The notes beneath the pieces were generated by a model that was given only the letters and a program-made list of their open reading frames with translations, did no database searches and was not told the origin of the DNA. This document shows positions 23,954 to 36,708 of a stretch of 64,000 nt of DNA, in pieces (the stretch's first letter is position 1; the number at the start of each line of letters is the position of its first letter). Source of the stretch: Heliocidaris erythrogramma (Eukaryota; Echinodermata; Echinoidea; Camarodonta; Echinometridae); the NCBI GenBank assembly GCA_025617745.1, contig CM046870.1, positions 10,530,410 to 10,594,409 on the forward strand. Reading direction: 5' to 3'. The position numbers and the translations under genes were made by a program.

Positions 23954-24603
23954 CAGTGGCGTATCTAAGGATTATGACCCCTGGGGCAAATAAAGAATTT
24001 ACGCGCCCCCTCCCCATTGTCCAAACATGTCTACGTTATTGTACAAGCGAGGGAGCGAAGCGACCGAACGGTACGTTTTTTTTTTAACCCTAAAAAATTT
24101 CTTGCGCATTTTACCATAGGAAATTTAGAAACTGACCACTGTAATTATGCGGTAGAGAAGTTAAAATTGTGTACATTGATAAACAGTTTTCTATTCACTC
24201 CCTTCTAAAATTGGGAGCAAAATTAACGGAAACCCTTAAGAAATAGTCGAGGAATTTAGCAAATCGACTGAAAGTCGAGATTCTTTTAAATGTTGAACCT
24301 CTACAAATGCAAGTTTTATGCATTTTATCCTATATTGGGGGCGCACTGGGAAATTACGAGATCCTGAAAAGAATAATTATGAGAGGGAACAAAGCGACCG
24401 AGCTTTAGAAATTTTTCGCATTTTAAACCCTCAAAAACTGTATTCCTAATGCATTTACCCTACCGATGGGGGGATTAATCCTTAAGTATTGCGGTTTTTC
24501 TTCATTTCCCCTCTTTTTTTCTTTCTCTTGCGTTTTTTTGCGCCCCCTCCAAGTGCCGCCCGGGGCACGTGACCCCCTCCCCCTGCCCCTAGATACACCA
24601 CTG
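23954..24603. mobile_element. hAT-type MITE, 650 bp, with perfect 8-bp target duplication
   Basis: Ends are CAGTGGCGTATCTA (left) and TAGATACACCACTG (right). The 8-bp duplication CCAGTACT lies at 23946-23953 and 24604-24611. The inside has GCGCCCCCTCC and G/C-rich patches and no transposase. TIR type and duplication length are diagnostic of hAT. Confidence 0.88.
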
Positions 24604-25024
24604 CCAGTACTGTCGAGTTCATATTAGTTATGGTATGTGACCATGGTTCATAAAATACATTAAGGTTATGCCAAGACTTCACTTTCTATCGACTTTCGCT
24701 AAATTACTTCCTTTGCAATTGATAGGAATAGATTCAGTTATCTACATTCTGAGTTAATCCGTAATGTTGATTGATTGATTTAAGTATAGATTTTTGGCAA
24801 TTTCTTTCTTCCAAATCTCTGTATTTAATATATATATATATATATACAATTAAATTATGTATAACAATGCGCCCTCCCGGCTATTACCATAATGGCTTTA
24901 TGGCAACACAAGGACTTGGGACCCTTGTTGTATATATATATATCATCATTCCTGATGAAACCCTATAGGCGAAAATTTGAATTATTTCATCTCTTAACGG
25001 TTGTCTTATTCATCATTGACTTTC

Positions 25025-25068
<44 letters not shown>

Positions 25069-25184
25069 ATTGTATTCTACATTGTATCTGACTGCAGTAG
25101 AGAACCCTGAGATTGGTTTTAGAATTGCACATTCTAATTTTTCAAATCGATTTTGTGACATGTTTTGTCTTTGTGGAAATGCAG
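24604..25184. other. Intron DNA with TA microsatellites
   Basis: (TA)n tracts lie near 24828-24846, 24931-24942 and 25027-25061. Nothing coding recognised before the acceptor GAAATGCAG. Confidence 0.55.
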
Positions 25185-25283
25185 TTCTTCCAAATACCGG
25201 TAGCAAACAACTGCGACACATGTCGTGAAGTAGATGGAATTTACTACAAGTATTGTCATCAGGATCCATCAGAATGTTATGAG
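25185..25283 (+). CDS. Exon: first part of a VWC-like domain
   Basis: A 99-nt, phase 0-0 exon (acceptor GAAATGCAG, donor GTAAGA). It reads FFQIPVANNCDTCREVDGIY, then YKYCHQDPSECYE. It has fewer cysteines than the other VWC exons but the same length and phase as 21231-21329, and the following exon supplies a CCEC ending. I read it as a diverged VWC. Confidence 0.82.
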
Positions 25284-26150
25284 GTAAGAAAACAAACAAC
25301 GAAAACAGGGGTCTCGCCTATATCTTAATGTTTTTAGCAGTTGCAGGGTTTTGATTCAGGGACTCATTTATAGAAGGAAACTGCGGTGGGTATATTCTTG
25401 GAGTTGTATATACTTAATGAATGGTAGTTGGCTTTCACAATGCCGCCAGTGCTTTTAGTACAGAGTTGTGATTGATATTTCATCAAGTTACGATCAATTT
25501 AAATCAATCACAACTGTTTATAATAATGCGCCAAAGACCTTGAAATATTTCAATTCATTTAATTGATCAATTAAAAAACCCAGATTAATCATGTTTCACG
25601 AGAGAATACAACTAGAGTCAACTGAATTAGAGTAGACAAGTTCATAGGCATGACGTATGACTGACACCTAAAAGTTATTGTCAATATATGTATGTACACG
25701 AAAAAATAAATACACGAAAATTGATGCTTTTTTTACACTCATGCACAAAGAAAATAACTAGAGTTCCTCTGACACAATATCAATATACATTTATACGTTT
25801 TTGTTTCTGTTCGATGGTGGTTTACCGCGACATATGGGATCGATGTTTAAAGAAAATTAAGCTTGGAGGGTGGAAAACATTTCTTAGCTTTTTCATTCCT
25901 TTAATGTCAGAAATTGCTCCTCAAAAGCCGTCATATTTGAAATATGACGAGGAATAGCTGAAGTGTTCCAGTCCCATATTCCCATTTCTGTGTGCAGTGC
26001 ACCTGCTTTTCAGCGATATTTGGTCAATAGTTTATTTTTATAGTGCATGACCATAACTCAGCTTTATATTGAAGTAATGATTCGGTTCTTGTTAATCATT
26101 AACTCAGCTTTATATTGAAGTAATAATTCGGTTCTTGTTGAATCACGTAG
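25284..26150. other. Intron with a 46-bp tandem duplication next to the acceptor
   Basis: AACTCAGCTTTATATTGAAG... at 26055 is repeated at 26101 (period 46), ending at the acceptor ATCACGTAG. Otherwise nothing recognised. Confidence 0.6.
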
Positions 26151-26205
26151 GATGAAGTATTCGTTTATCGGGAGGATCATTGCTGTGAATGCATTCCTAC
26201 TTCAA
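26151..26205 (+). CDS. Exon: second part of VWC-like domain
   Basis: A 55-nt exon, phase 0 in and 1 out (donor A|GTAAGT). It reads DEVFVYREDHCCECIPT; CCEC is the VWC-closing cysteine set. Same length and phases as 23278-23332. Confidence 0.85.
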
Positions 26206-28090
26206 GTAAGTTACATTACAGCTTAGAGATTGCCTAATATATTGTGTACTGATTTAGCCCGGATATTGATCTGACGGCACACCTTGAAAGTTTGCAGGAA
26301 AAAAACCCAAATTTTTGGCTCCAAAAGAGGACTGAATGTCCTCATACAGTGTGAGTAAAAAAAAACGAGCCCATAATGGTCATTTTGGGGGTGAAACGAT
26401 CATTAATTTTGCCTTCTCTGTGTGTATAGCGAAACGCATGAGCGAACATCGCGTCGCTTGTGTGAGAGATCGGTGCGGGCTAAAACATTTCAAGTGAGCG
26501 GGGGAAATCATGCACAGAGGGGTCAGGGCTAGTGTTATTTCACGTCTTTCTCTCCTCTGACATCGTACGCTCACATTTTCGCACATCACTCCTTATTCTT
26601 TTGTGTGCACAAAGATTGTTTGTTGTCGGTACTTTCTACATTCCGCAATAATTGACCCTTTATGTAAACATTCACTCATCTCGCATTCTCTCTCTCTCTC
26701 TCTATCACATGTACATTGTCATTGTTAGTTGCTTATTCACATCACATTATGTACGCACCTATAATGATAGTGGTAGGTCCCAAACGGATGATTCGAATGA
26801 TATCATATACGCCAGCAGAATGCACTCCTTCAAAAAGACATCTACAATTACCTAAATCAGATATTTTATTTATTATGAACCTTAACACTGATACGAATAA
26901 TTATCAAGAAGTAATGTCGTCACATTCAAAAAATTTCAGGCGATACAACGCACTTCAAAATTTGTTTTAATCTCACCATCTCCCGCAAGAAAAACTCGTT
27001 TTGCAGTTTGGCGCGGAAAGCGAACGCTGGTCACGTGACTCCTGACTAGAAATTTTTGCAACATTCTGCATGATTGACCTAAAACTTTGTCAAAAAAATG
27101 ATCACTGGATTTTGGACCAATCACATCAAGTCTTATATCAGGATATAGGTAATTTATCCAAGCTTCTGAAACCAATCACCCTTGACATCATTGACCCTTG
27201 GAATTTTGTCAGTCGAAGAATAATGGTGGCAGTGTCTATAATTTATGTGGGTTTTGGATGGATTGCCCTAGACAAAATATTGAACATTACTAACTTTCAA
27301 GAAAAAATGATCACTGGATACTGAAGCAAAGTTGACAATTAAATGAAAGCTATTGAAATGAATTTTCATAAACCGATCACCCCAGAGTGATTCATTCACC
27401 AGTTATGAATATACGTCCAATTCTTTGCAAACTTAGGTACATTTTGTGGTGCTATTCGTGTGTTGAAGCGTGTGTGTCAACTTTCGGACACCCCAATGCG
27501 CGCTACTAACCATTATGAGATTCAACCAAAAATACCTTTGTAATCAGTACATATAGATTTCATCCAAGATACCTACATTGTGGCCGGTCATGTCTACCTT
27601 AATTTGACACCTTGATCAATAAAATCCGACAATAGGGCAGCTGAACATTAACGCTTTTCCTGATTCATGTGAAAATTTTCCTTTGCCCAAGTTTGAATAG
27701 AATGGACGGTCAACTCTAGGTTTGTTGAATGGTCTCCATTCTAGTTGAATGCACTCACAAATAACGAAATTAACTCCTGAACAATATTCAGCCTAAAACT
27801 TGGGCAAAGTCGATTTGGGCATCCTTTGGAAATTAGCCAGTGCTCAGTTATTCAAATTTTGGTGAACAGCCTATCAAATGAAAGATAACACTCTCATACA
27901 TTTCAGTTTTACTTAATTCTTTAGATATTGAGGGTTGAATACGGGTTTCCTTTCAATTGAGTCACACTGTAGATATATATACCGGCAGTGCTTGTAGTAT
28001 TTCTCGAATCTGGAAATGCGAAAATGTGCCCGTACGCATATGGCTATTAAAAGAGGAGCGAAAGGAGAGTCTGAAGTTGAAAGCTACGCT
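26206..28090. other. Intron DNA, nothing recognised
   Basis: Contains a (CT)n tract near 26688-26703 and AT-rich DNA. The phrase ATGATCACTGGAT occurs at 27097 and 27307, a possible short repeat. No exon recognised. Confidence 0.4.
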
Positions 28091-29098
28091 TGTAAGTTAT
28101 AGGCTTGATTTCGCGCGTACACTTAGACAGATCCAATAATGATTAGCAGTGGCGGCACCAGGGGGGGGGGGGGGGGGAATGGGGGGCATTTTCCCCCCAG
28201 TTGCCCCCCCCCCCCCAATAATTTTCGGAGTGAAAAAAAATAAAAGGGTGGAATTTTTTTTTTTATTTGGCGCCATCTTTCTTGGTTTTTTTTTTTTTTG
28301 CTTGTGAGGGAACTATGGAGGCAAACTGGGCCCCATAACCCCTTTACTGAGCGTTTTTTGGAAGTTTGGCGAGAATTTTTTTTTGTCCCTACCCCACCCC
28401 AACCCCCCCCCCCCCCCCCCCCCCCCCCTCCACTGAGCGACTTTTTTGAGAAGCTGGCGGGACCCCAAAAATACGGGTCGACATTTTCACTTTCATTTTC
28501 CTGCATCCGCCCCTGCCCCCCAACATTTTCTTTTGCCCCCCATTTGCCCCCCCCCCCCCACTTTAAAAATCCTGGTGCCGCCACTGGTGATTAGCAAAGT
28601 GCGCAGATTTGACGCTAGTTGCCATGGTTTAAGACCATGGTTTATATAAATATATAAATAACGCACAGTTTATTTCAATGGCCCATATTCTGAACTCCGG
28701 TTTAACTTAAACCATGGTTTAAATCTGTGGTTTAACTATGGGTAGCCCAAAATGTCAAAACTTTGTTTATACTGTATGTTCCTTATGTTTACTGGATTCT
28801 GGTCTCATGCTTTAATGGTCAAGAAAACTATTGTACTTATCATTCCCACACAGTTGTTAAAAGTTCGAGTACCAAAAATTGAATATCTACTGTTAGAGGT
28901 TTGTGTCACATTTGGCTGCCCATAGTTAAACCACAGGTTTAGACCATGGTTTAAGTTAAACCGGAGTTCAGAATACGGGCCAATGAATTTACACCATGGT
29001 CTAAACCATGCAACTAGCGTGATATTTGCGCACTTTGCTTATCACGCGCGTTCATTATTGGATCTTTCTAAGTGTACGCGCGAAATCAAGCCTACTTA
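28091..29098. repeat. Nested 1-kb palindrome carrying an hAT MITE in one arm
   Basis: The outer arms (GGCTTGATTTCGCGCGTACACT... near 28102 and its mirror AGTGTACGCGCGAAATCAAGCC near 29072) enclose mirrored CTAGTTGC/GCAACTAG parts. A second inner palindrome at about 28679-28985 is built of ACCATGGTTTAA-type motifs (CTGAACTCCGGTTTAACTT facing AAGTTAAACCGGAGTTCAG). The left arm is broken by the hAT MITE at 28147-28586, which is absent from the right arm. Confidence 0.8.
28147..28586. mobile_element. hAT-type MITE, 440 bp, inserted in a palindrome arm
   Basis: Terminal inverted repeats are CAGTGGCGGCACCAGG and CCTGGTGCCGCCACTG. The flanks ATGATTAG (28139-28146) and GTGATTAG (28587-28594) match at 7 of 8 bases. 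The inside is dominated by long G, C and T runs. The uninterrupted mirror arm near 29035-29060 shows the approximate empty site. Confidence 0.85.
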
Positions 29099-29547
29099 TA
29101 TCACAAAATGTGCATAAACCATGGTACAAATCTATTACCACCTTTGTGAATTCGGGCCATAGAGTTCGCCTTAAAATAAGTGGCATTGGATGTTAGTGTC
29201 ACTTTTATTACTACAATAACATAACAGTTCACATTATTTGAATAATTTGGCATTGTTTCTGTTGTATACTATTCATAAAAGTACCATTTGTTTAAAACCC
29301 GAAACATTGAATAAATACCGCTTATATTAGATTCTTTATATTTGATAAATAGTAGGAAAATTAACTGTCATGACAGTCATGAATTTGAGTAGTTTTGGTA
29401 TTTATTTACTTTTCCAAATAAATGCAAGAATCAATGATTAATGATAGTGTCGTTTGCTGTAGTATTTTAACAAAGAATTGTTTCATACCTATCGAAATCC
29501 TATGATTTAACTTCATAATCATTTGTTGTTTCTCCCTATTTCGTTAG

Positions 29548-29577
29548 CTACAACCACCACAATCACGACCACGAAAG
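29548..29577 (+). CDS. Exon: tiny threonine linker
   Basis: A 30-nt exon (acceptor TTCGTTAG, donor G|GTAAGT), phase 1-1, reading TTTTITTTK after the carried base. It resembles the Thr-rich micro-exons repeated at 49-60 kb. Thr-rich stretches in mucins are O-glycosylated (family knowledge). Small size makes this the least certain of the ordinary exons, but phase fits on both sides. Confidence 0.7.
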
Positions 29578-30663
29578 GTAAGTAAAAACCCCCTTCCACA
29601 TAAATGTCAGAATTTTTTTAAAAACTATACTTTGTTTCAAATTTGTTATTAACTTTGCAGCTAAATATAGTATACAATCGTATCCCACATCATAAAATGC
29701 TCGAGCAAGGATTGGCCAGGAATGTCTCACGTGACAAACTACTTCACCATGAAGAAAAATGGATATCGCGTGACGTCAAACCTCCGCATATTTTTTCGCT
29801 ATACCGATATTTGACGTCACTATTTTGTTATTCTGGATATTTCGGAGCTATCGATATCGCGACATTATATCGCGATAATGTTTGTGCGTGGCGAGCCTCT
29901 CAGTGTATGTAGGTCTATTCTGATTCTACATTTATTATTTTTTATATATCTATCTAGGCTTACTATTGATTAATATACAGGGTCAAGGAAATCTAGTGAA
30001 ATCTATGGGGTCGGTCGAAGTGACGACTGTAGGCGCTGAGACCGACCCATAGATCGAACTAGATTTCCAAATAAAGGCCCTGTGTATTTTTTATATCCCT
30101 CATCAAAACCTAAATAAATCTAGATATAACTTTAACCTAGGTATGACAAGTTGATGTTAGATTGTCTAAAGCTATACTTTTAATACGAACGAGCGTAGCT
30201 AGCGAGCATTTGGGAATACTGGCTCTAAGTCACTTTGGATTAGGGGCACATGTTATGGAAAAGGGAAACATGGTACTTATCATGGGGAAAAGGACACTTC
30301 AATTATTAGAAAACTAAATGAACTTGTAGAAAAGGTAGAAAAGGCAGTTCATAACACGTGAAAGGGGCACTTATATCACCTGAAAAGGTGCATTTATAAG
30401 AACGGGAAAATGTTCTTATATATCGTTCAAAAATTAAATCAGTGTCTATATATTACGAAGAAAAAATTACTAAAATGGATTAAAAAGGGGGGAAATGCTC
30501 TCTTTGAAATAGGAGCATTTATCAAAGGTAAGGTGAGGGATGAGGTGTAATTATCAGAATGGGCACTTAAAATAATATCCATATTCTTTTAAGTGCCCAC
30601 TTAAAAGAAAAATGGGGGTAACTGTCGGTCAATTGAATCTGGTGTCGCCGAAACCACTAACCC
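29578..30663. other. Intron DNA with an 82-bp hairpin
   Basis: At 29987-30068 GGAAATCTAGT and ATCTATGGGGTCGGTC are mirrored by GACCGACCCATAGAT and ACTAGATTTCC. From 30250 to 30600 GGCACTTAT/GTGCATTTAT-type phrases recur irregularly. No coding sequence. Confidence 0.55.
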
Positions 30664-30734
30664 GTCTCCGTGGTCTAGTGGCTAAGGCATTGGCATTCTA
30701 AGCCAACGACCCCGGTTCGATTCCCGGCGGAGAC
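30664..30734 (+). tRNA. tRNA-Arg (anticodon TCT)
   Basis: Acceptor stem GTCTCCG (30664-30670) pairs perfectly with CGGAGAC (30728-30734). The anticodon arm TTGGC-ATTCTAA-GCCAA presents TCT with T33 before it. The D-arm reads GTCTAGTGGCTAAGGC and the T-arm carries the B box GGTTCGATTCC. A T(6) run at 30736-30741 gives a pol III terminator. There is no intron. One flaw: the T stem CCCGG/CCCGG has a central C:C mismatch, so a mild decay or SINE origin is possible. It lies in an intron of the host gene, same strand. Confidence 0.85.
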
Positions 30735-30741
30735 ATTTTTT

Positions 30742-31352
30742 CAGCCTTTGCAAAAATTCCAAAAAGAGAAAGCTCTGAGGAACTTTGATTTAAGTTACGC
30801 ACCATTATTCTCTCATTTCTTTCACATTATATATATGTATATCCTCTTATAGCTAAATGTGAGTCGACTTCCAAAGACCTTCTATAATTATTAAGTTTGT
30901 TTATCCCTCATCGAAAAGTAAATACCATATATCTGGATCCAACTTTGATCTAGTATTCTAAGTATAAGTTAATGTTAGGTCTACATCTAACAACACTACA
31001 GTGAAGGCTACAACTTCGATTTCTAACACATTAAAATTATTTTTATCGGTGAAAGTCAGAGAGAGAGAAACTATTATTATGGCTTTAGTATGAGCTGCAT
31101 AGGCGTAGTAGATTTAGACTTTAGCTCTAACAGTTATACTCTAAGAAATTTTACCTTTTTAGGCTAGATCTAGGGCCGGCTAGCATTGTTTGTTAATTTT
31201 GATTATCGTAACTTAGTAACTAACTGTTAGAAAGGGTCTGCTTAATAGTCTTAATGACTGTTTACAGTTTGAATACATAGATCGCATTTGTTTCCTAGAT
31301 TATTTTTCTTCCTCGTGAATCAAAATCAAATCTTCTGTCCTCCGGTGGACAT
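30742..31352. other. Intron DNA between tRNA and LINE
   Basis: AT-rich; nothing recognised. Confidence 0.4.
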
Positions 31353-34300
31353 TATTTTATTTATTTATTTATTTATTTATGTATTCCTGCATGTTTCACA
31401 ATAATCAGTTTCATACATACAAACTTTGAAAATAGAAACACACAGAGGTCTGGCAATATAAGCTGGACGCTTGAAGTGTTGCCATACCTAAGATCTTACA
31501 TATTTCATACATTCTTAAAAGTAAACATAGATTAATAGATTAAATACAAAACAAAAAGTGCAAATATAATACACTATATACAGATACAAATACAGATAAA
31601 GAATAAGACTGAAATCTCTACAGTACGTTCTAGAGCAGGAAAACTGTAGCAGACATGATAAAAAGGTGCAGTCCATCCATACTGAATGAGAAACAGAGAG
31701 AAGAGAGAGAGAGAAGAAAACGTAAGACAAGCAAGAGAGAGGGGGAGGGAGAGAGAGAGAGAGAGGGGGGGGGGGTGGGAAGATGCCCTAATTAACAATA
31801 CCACTGCGCATAATTACATATCATGGCAAATTATACATGCATACATATTATATAGAATATATACAATCATAATATAATTAAGTACACGGTATGTTCAGCG
31901 GAATTAACAACCAACTAATAGAACAAATATCTTAAATAAAATTGTTTGCAATGAGCATGCGCTTGACTGCATTTTTAAAAGAGTAAATTGTAGGCAAATT
32001 ACGTGTTTCAATCAGTAAAGAATTCCAAACGTCCGGACCAGTATGTCTCACTGATTTATGTGCCAATACTGTGCGTGGATTAAACAAGTGCAAGTTTGCC
32101 GCTTGTCTCGTCGAATAAGAGTGAATAGCATTGTTTTCCATGAACATGGAAGAAAACGAGGCAGGTAAAACATTAGTACTATAACGATACATAAATAAAG
32201 AAGTTTGAAGAAAATTAATTTCACCGACTTTAAGGCATTTAAACCTAGCAAACAGCATGAACAGGGGATCTGTGTGTTCACGATAACCAACCCCAGCACA
32301 AATTCTTAAATCTTTTTTTTGTAACAGATGAATGTCACTTGTTACACTCTGCCCATACACTGCCCATAGAATATTACAATAAGAAATATATGGCAAAAAC
32401 AAGGTATTATATATCAAGAATATTCTGTCAGACACAAGATATCTTACTCTATATAAAATCCCAATACTCCGAGAAATTGGAGACATTATACTGTTCCGGT
32501 GGTGATCCCAGTCTAGCCAGTCTAATATGAACACCCAGGAACTTAGTACAAACCTTCCTCTCCAATTCCACATCATCCAGTCTAACTACTAATTTTTGCT
32601 CATTGCAAATCTTCCTTCCCTTAAAATGAATATAGTTTTTTTTTTGATACATTTAAAGCTAGCAAGTTACTTTGGAACCATTGTGTTAACTTAGGAAGCT
32701 CAATATTAATTCTAGTCTTGACTGTGTGTATATCACGGTGAGAGAGGAAAACGCTAGTATCATCTGCGAATAATATATATTGCAAGGCTGTAGATGCATT
32801 ACATATATCATTAACATATATAAGAAACAATAGAGGGCCTAGAATAGAACCTTGAGGGACACCACTTTTTAAAACAAGAATATCAGAGTTTACAGAATTA
32901 TGACATGTATATTGTCTTCTGTTAGATAAATAACTAGAAAACCATCGCAGAGCGATACCCCGTACACCATGTTTACAGTTCCAGTTTACACAACAAAATT
33001 GAGTGGTCGAGAGTGTCGAAAGCCTTACTCAAATCCATAAATACTCCAACCACATGCTGACGATCAGCAAGGGCCTGAGACACACGGTCATAAAATTTCA
33101 ACAATGCAAGGTCAGTTGAATGTGATTTACGAACCCATACTGGTCTGGTTTGAGCAACTCATGCTTCTCCAAGAATGCGTAGAGCCTATTATAGACAACC
33201 CTCTCTAATAATTTTGAAAAGGTTGGCAAAATTGAAATTGGTCTATAATTGCAGATATTCATAACATTATCTTTTTTATGAACAACTTTAGCAAGCTTTA
33301 AAGAAGAAGGAAATACTCCAGTTACCAGAGAGAGATTACAAATGTGTGCCAGGGGAACCAAAATCAGACCAATGACCTGTTTTATGAAGGAAGTACTTAT
33401 CTCATCATGCCCACAGGAATTACTATTTTTCAGTGATAATACAATATCGAGTATTTCCAAAGAATCCACAGGCTTTAAAAAGAGAGATGCCTGGGAGGGA
33501 TTAACAAGGTATTCCTTGTAATTTGTTCCACAGGTATCTATTTTCTTTGCTTGATTAAGCCCAATTTTAGCAAAATACTCATTAAACATATTGGCAATAT
33601 CTCTCGGGTCAACAATTTCTTTATCATCTTTTACAATTTTATGAGGAGCTTCCAATTGGTTGCGCTTACACAGAATATCTTTCACAACTCTCCAGGTGGA
33701 GGACATATTGCCACTCGCATTGTAGAATTTCCTTGAGTAAAATAATTTCCGTGATGACCTAATGATTGATGTCAACTTATTACGATATACTTATACGTTT
33801 CAATATTCACGGGTGAGGGTTTCTTTACACTTCTTTTATATAAAACATTTCTCCTTTTAATAGACTGAAGAATTCCTTTCGTAATCCAAGGTTTCCTCCC
33901 CTTCTTCCTTCTTATGCGTTCCAATGGTATATGCTCATCAAAATAAAACTTCCTCACAAATAATTCAAAGGCTTTATCACAGGCTAACACATCAACCCAT
34001 TTTTCTAAGGATAAATCATTATTCAAACTGAGTATGTTAATGTCAAAATTTCGTCTGCTATCATTACATTTCTTCCATGGCCCCTTTATAACATGGTCAT
34101 AGAGTATACAGAACACTGGTAAATGGTCAGATATTTCACAATAGAATAAACCTGACTGACTATGACCTTTTTCCGTCTTTACAAAAATATTATCCAACAG
34201 TGTTGATGACTGATCATTAACTCTTGTTGGTTTATCAATCAATATTCCAAAGGCATTCGATTCCAAAACAGTTCGGAGACGAAGGGTATTCGGGTTATTA

Positions 34301-34935
34301 CATAATAGATCAATATTATAATCACCCATAATACAGACAGATTTATTCAATTCATTAATATCAATCAATAAAGATGCAAGATCGTCCAAAAATAGGTTCA
34401 CATCTGTATTTGGTGGGCGATATACGACACAATCATATTTTTCTCATTGGGAAGGTCTGTCTCCACACACAAACATTCGGCACCGTTATTTTTAAAACCC
34501 AAGTCATGTCTCACTTTAAATGACAATAAGTTTGAAATATACAGGAGAACACCACCACCACGCCCATTCGCTCTGTCATTACGTACCTGCTTATATCCCT
34601 CTAACGTAAACAGAGGAGGGGACTTGGCAGTCAACCATGTTTCAGTTATTCCAATTATTGAAAATCTAACTTCAACGAGGATAGCAAAATATTTAAATTA
34701 TCAACATTCTTAGGGAGACTTCTTGCATTACAATGTAAAAAACTCAACAATTGCGTTTCATGGGAATATTGAGACATGTCCACACAGAACTCATGTGGCA
34801 CATAATATTGACAGTCTTTATTTTGTTGTAATTCATATTCTTCTATATTCATTTAAATTCAAATAAAGACTAGACATAGGTCGCCATGTATTGCATTGCA
34901 TCTAACACGACTTGCGCATGCGTGAGAAACTGATC
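31353..34935 (-). mobile_element. CR1/Jockey-type non-LTR retrotransposon, decayed, minus strand
   Basis: Read on the minus strand it runs from a 5' end near 34935 to a 3' tail of AAAT/TAAA repeats at 31353-31380. An endonuclease domain is visible: HCNARSLP near 34725, GDYNIDLL near 34325 and SDHLPVFC near 34115. The RT domain follows with NYRPISILP near 33240 and FADDT near 32765, then a LINE C-terminal region (32576-31932) with YGQSVTSDIHLLQKK. Several frameshifts split the frame, so it is not intact. No ORF1 was seen. A GA-rich microsatellite sits in the 3' part (31688-31770). Clade within CR1/Jockey is inferred only from motifs. Confidence 0.88.
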
Positions 34936-36517
34936 GACTGACCTACATCCAGTAACCAGATACTTTGATACGATTATAAGTTGCAAATATTCACTGGGTT
35001 TAGCTTAATGTTTGTTCATTGTCCGGACACCGCCCCCCCCCCCCCCTTTCTGTATGAATTCATGAAAATTATTGGACTCGGTATTATTTCATTACTCAGA
35101 GTGAAAACTGGCTGCTCGCTGTCTGATTCTAGGGAACAAGGGAAAGTCGGAGGCAAACATATTTTTCTTTAATTACTATATTACTCTATTTTTCTTTCGC
35201 ACGATTTTTTTTTTCTAATAGAATTCTGATTAATGAAATGAAGTGCTCCCGACCAAAGAACCAGAACTCTTCAATTAGGGATATAATTAGTAATGAATAT
35301 GAGGAAGAAATACAATTTTGTTAAATGTGTTTACGTACATAGTGAATTATATTGCCTACAACAGACTATTACAATATAACTATTATTCTCAAGAATGAGG
35401 CTTCAAGTATTTAGAGTCGGGGAAGACTAATAGCCTCAGAAAGAGTTTACTATTTGACATGATTATAAAGTGTGTCTAAAGGATGGTATAATAACGGTGA
35501 ATATTAATTAGTGATGACAATGAATATTCTAGGCAGTTGAATGTGAATGTCTGGTACTGTGTGTTGCTCTTTAATGTTCTATGTTGGCTTTTCTTGAGTA
35601 TACTTCAATTGCAATTAGTAATTATGTTATACTCTCGAGAACTCTTGTTTTTTTTTTTTTTTTTTTTTTGGGGGGGGGGGGGGGTTTCTCGCTTCATGAA
35701 AATTCAACAAAGATTGGTAATATTTTTGCCTTTGTTTTTTTTATACATGCATTACAAAAATGTTCAATCTCGGGGGTCCATAGTTTACAAGCTTTGCTTT
35801 TCAAGTGGACTCCTCCATTTCCAATGTTTACTTTGTTCAATGAAAATGTATCTTCAATGCCTTATTCAATGTCATTGATTTTATAGTCACATAAGATTTC
35901 ATTCTTTTGAATTGTACATGGATATTATAATTGTATTATTGACTGAATATTGATTTACATTGATTTGTATTGTTGCTGGAAATGGAAATAAACTATACTG
36001 AAACTGAATAGCGTCATCTCCCAAGTAAATTTTTCTTAGGATACATTTATGAAAGCATGTAAGGATTTTCTCACTAGCGGGTGACCAAAAGTACACCTAG
36101 GTTCAGAAAGATTGAAACAATCGAACTATGAATCTCACTATAAAATTCGTGATAGAAAGTCAAGTGAATGAATCACTAAACGATATTACTTCCAAACTCT
36201 TTTGATGTGTCCACGTATTGATTAAAATGTATAGGCTGAATCTTCTTTTTGAAAATAGCATGCAGTGAAAAGCACTGCACATAAATATGAGATTATGGGA
36301 CTGCACAAATATGTTCCATCAAAAATTGGTCGAAATTTCCAACTAATTGTAGTCACATTTGTTTAAAGTTAAATCATTTTCCTCTGACGTTGCTCCTACG
36401 ATATTCTTTAAAAATATCTTAGGAGAAAAATCGCAAATAATTTCATATTAACCAAAGGTCAACCTTGTCCTTAAAGGGCAATGTAGTAGTTACACATTTT
36501 TATCCTATATTTTCCAG
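34936..36517. other. Intron DNA with T(22)G(15) tract
   Basis: T(22)G(15) at 35648-35684; C run at about 35033-35046. Otherwise AT-rich DNA before the acceptor ATATTTTCCAG. Nothing coding recognised. Confidence 0.5.
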
Positions 36518-36708
36518 AATGTGTTTATCCGTATGTTCACGGCGAACCTCAGTGTTGCTCATACCTCGATGGGCATTGTGATATCAGTGAAACAATTACA
36601 GGCTCGCCTCACTGCGGTGCATGCGAAAGTCCTCGTGTCTTTAATGGAACTGCTTGCGTCCAGGTCGGCGACTGTCCGTGCAAAGATCAAGACAACAAAC
36701 TTCGTGAT
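36518..36708 (+). CDS. Exon: TIL-like cysteine-rich segment
   Basis: A 191-nt exon, phase 1 in and 0 out (donor GTGAGT). With the carried base it reads ECVYPYVHGEPQCCSYLDGHC, then CGACESPRVFNGTACVQVGD, then CPCKDQ. The C..V.....CPC ending is TIL-like, comparable to CVAPTECPC in the first exon. NGT is a potential N-glycosylation site. It precedes a VWC pair, repeating the TIL-then-Cys layout at the gene's left. Confidence 0.88.

Noticed and set aside
28298..28594. Proline-rich open frame (98 codons) across C runs
   Set aside because: Produced by homopolymer C runs within an hAT MITE; no protein evidence.
36471..36490. TTAAAGGGCAATGTAG as the end of another TTAA MITE
   Set aside because: It resembles the AGGGCAATCC end at 19591, but no second end or mirrored arm lies within several hundred bases.
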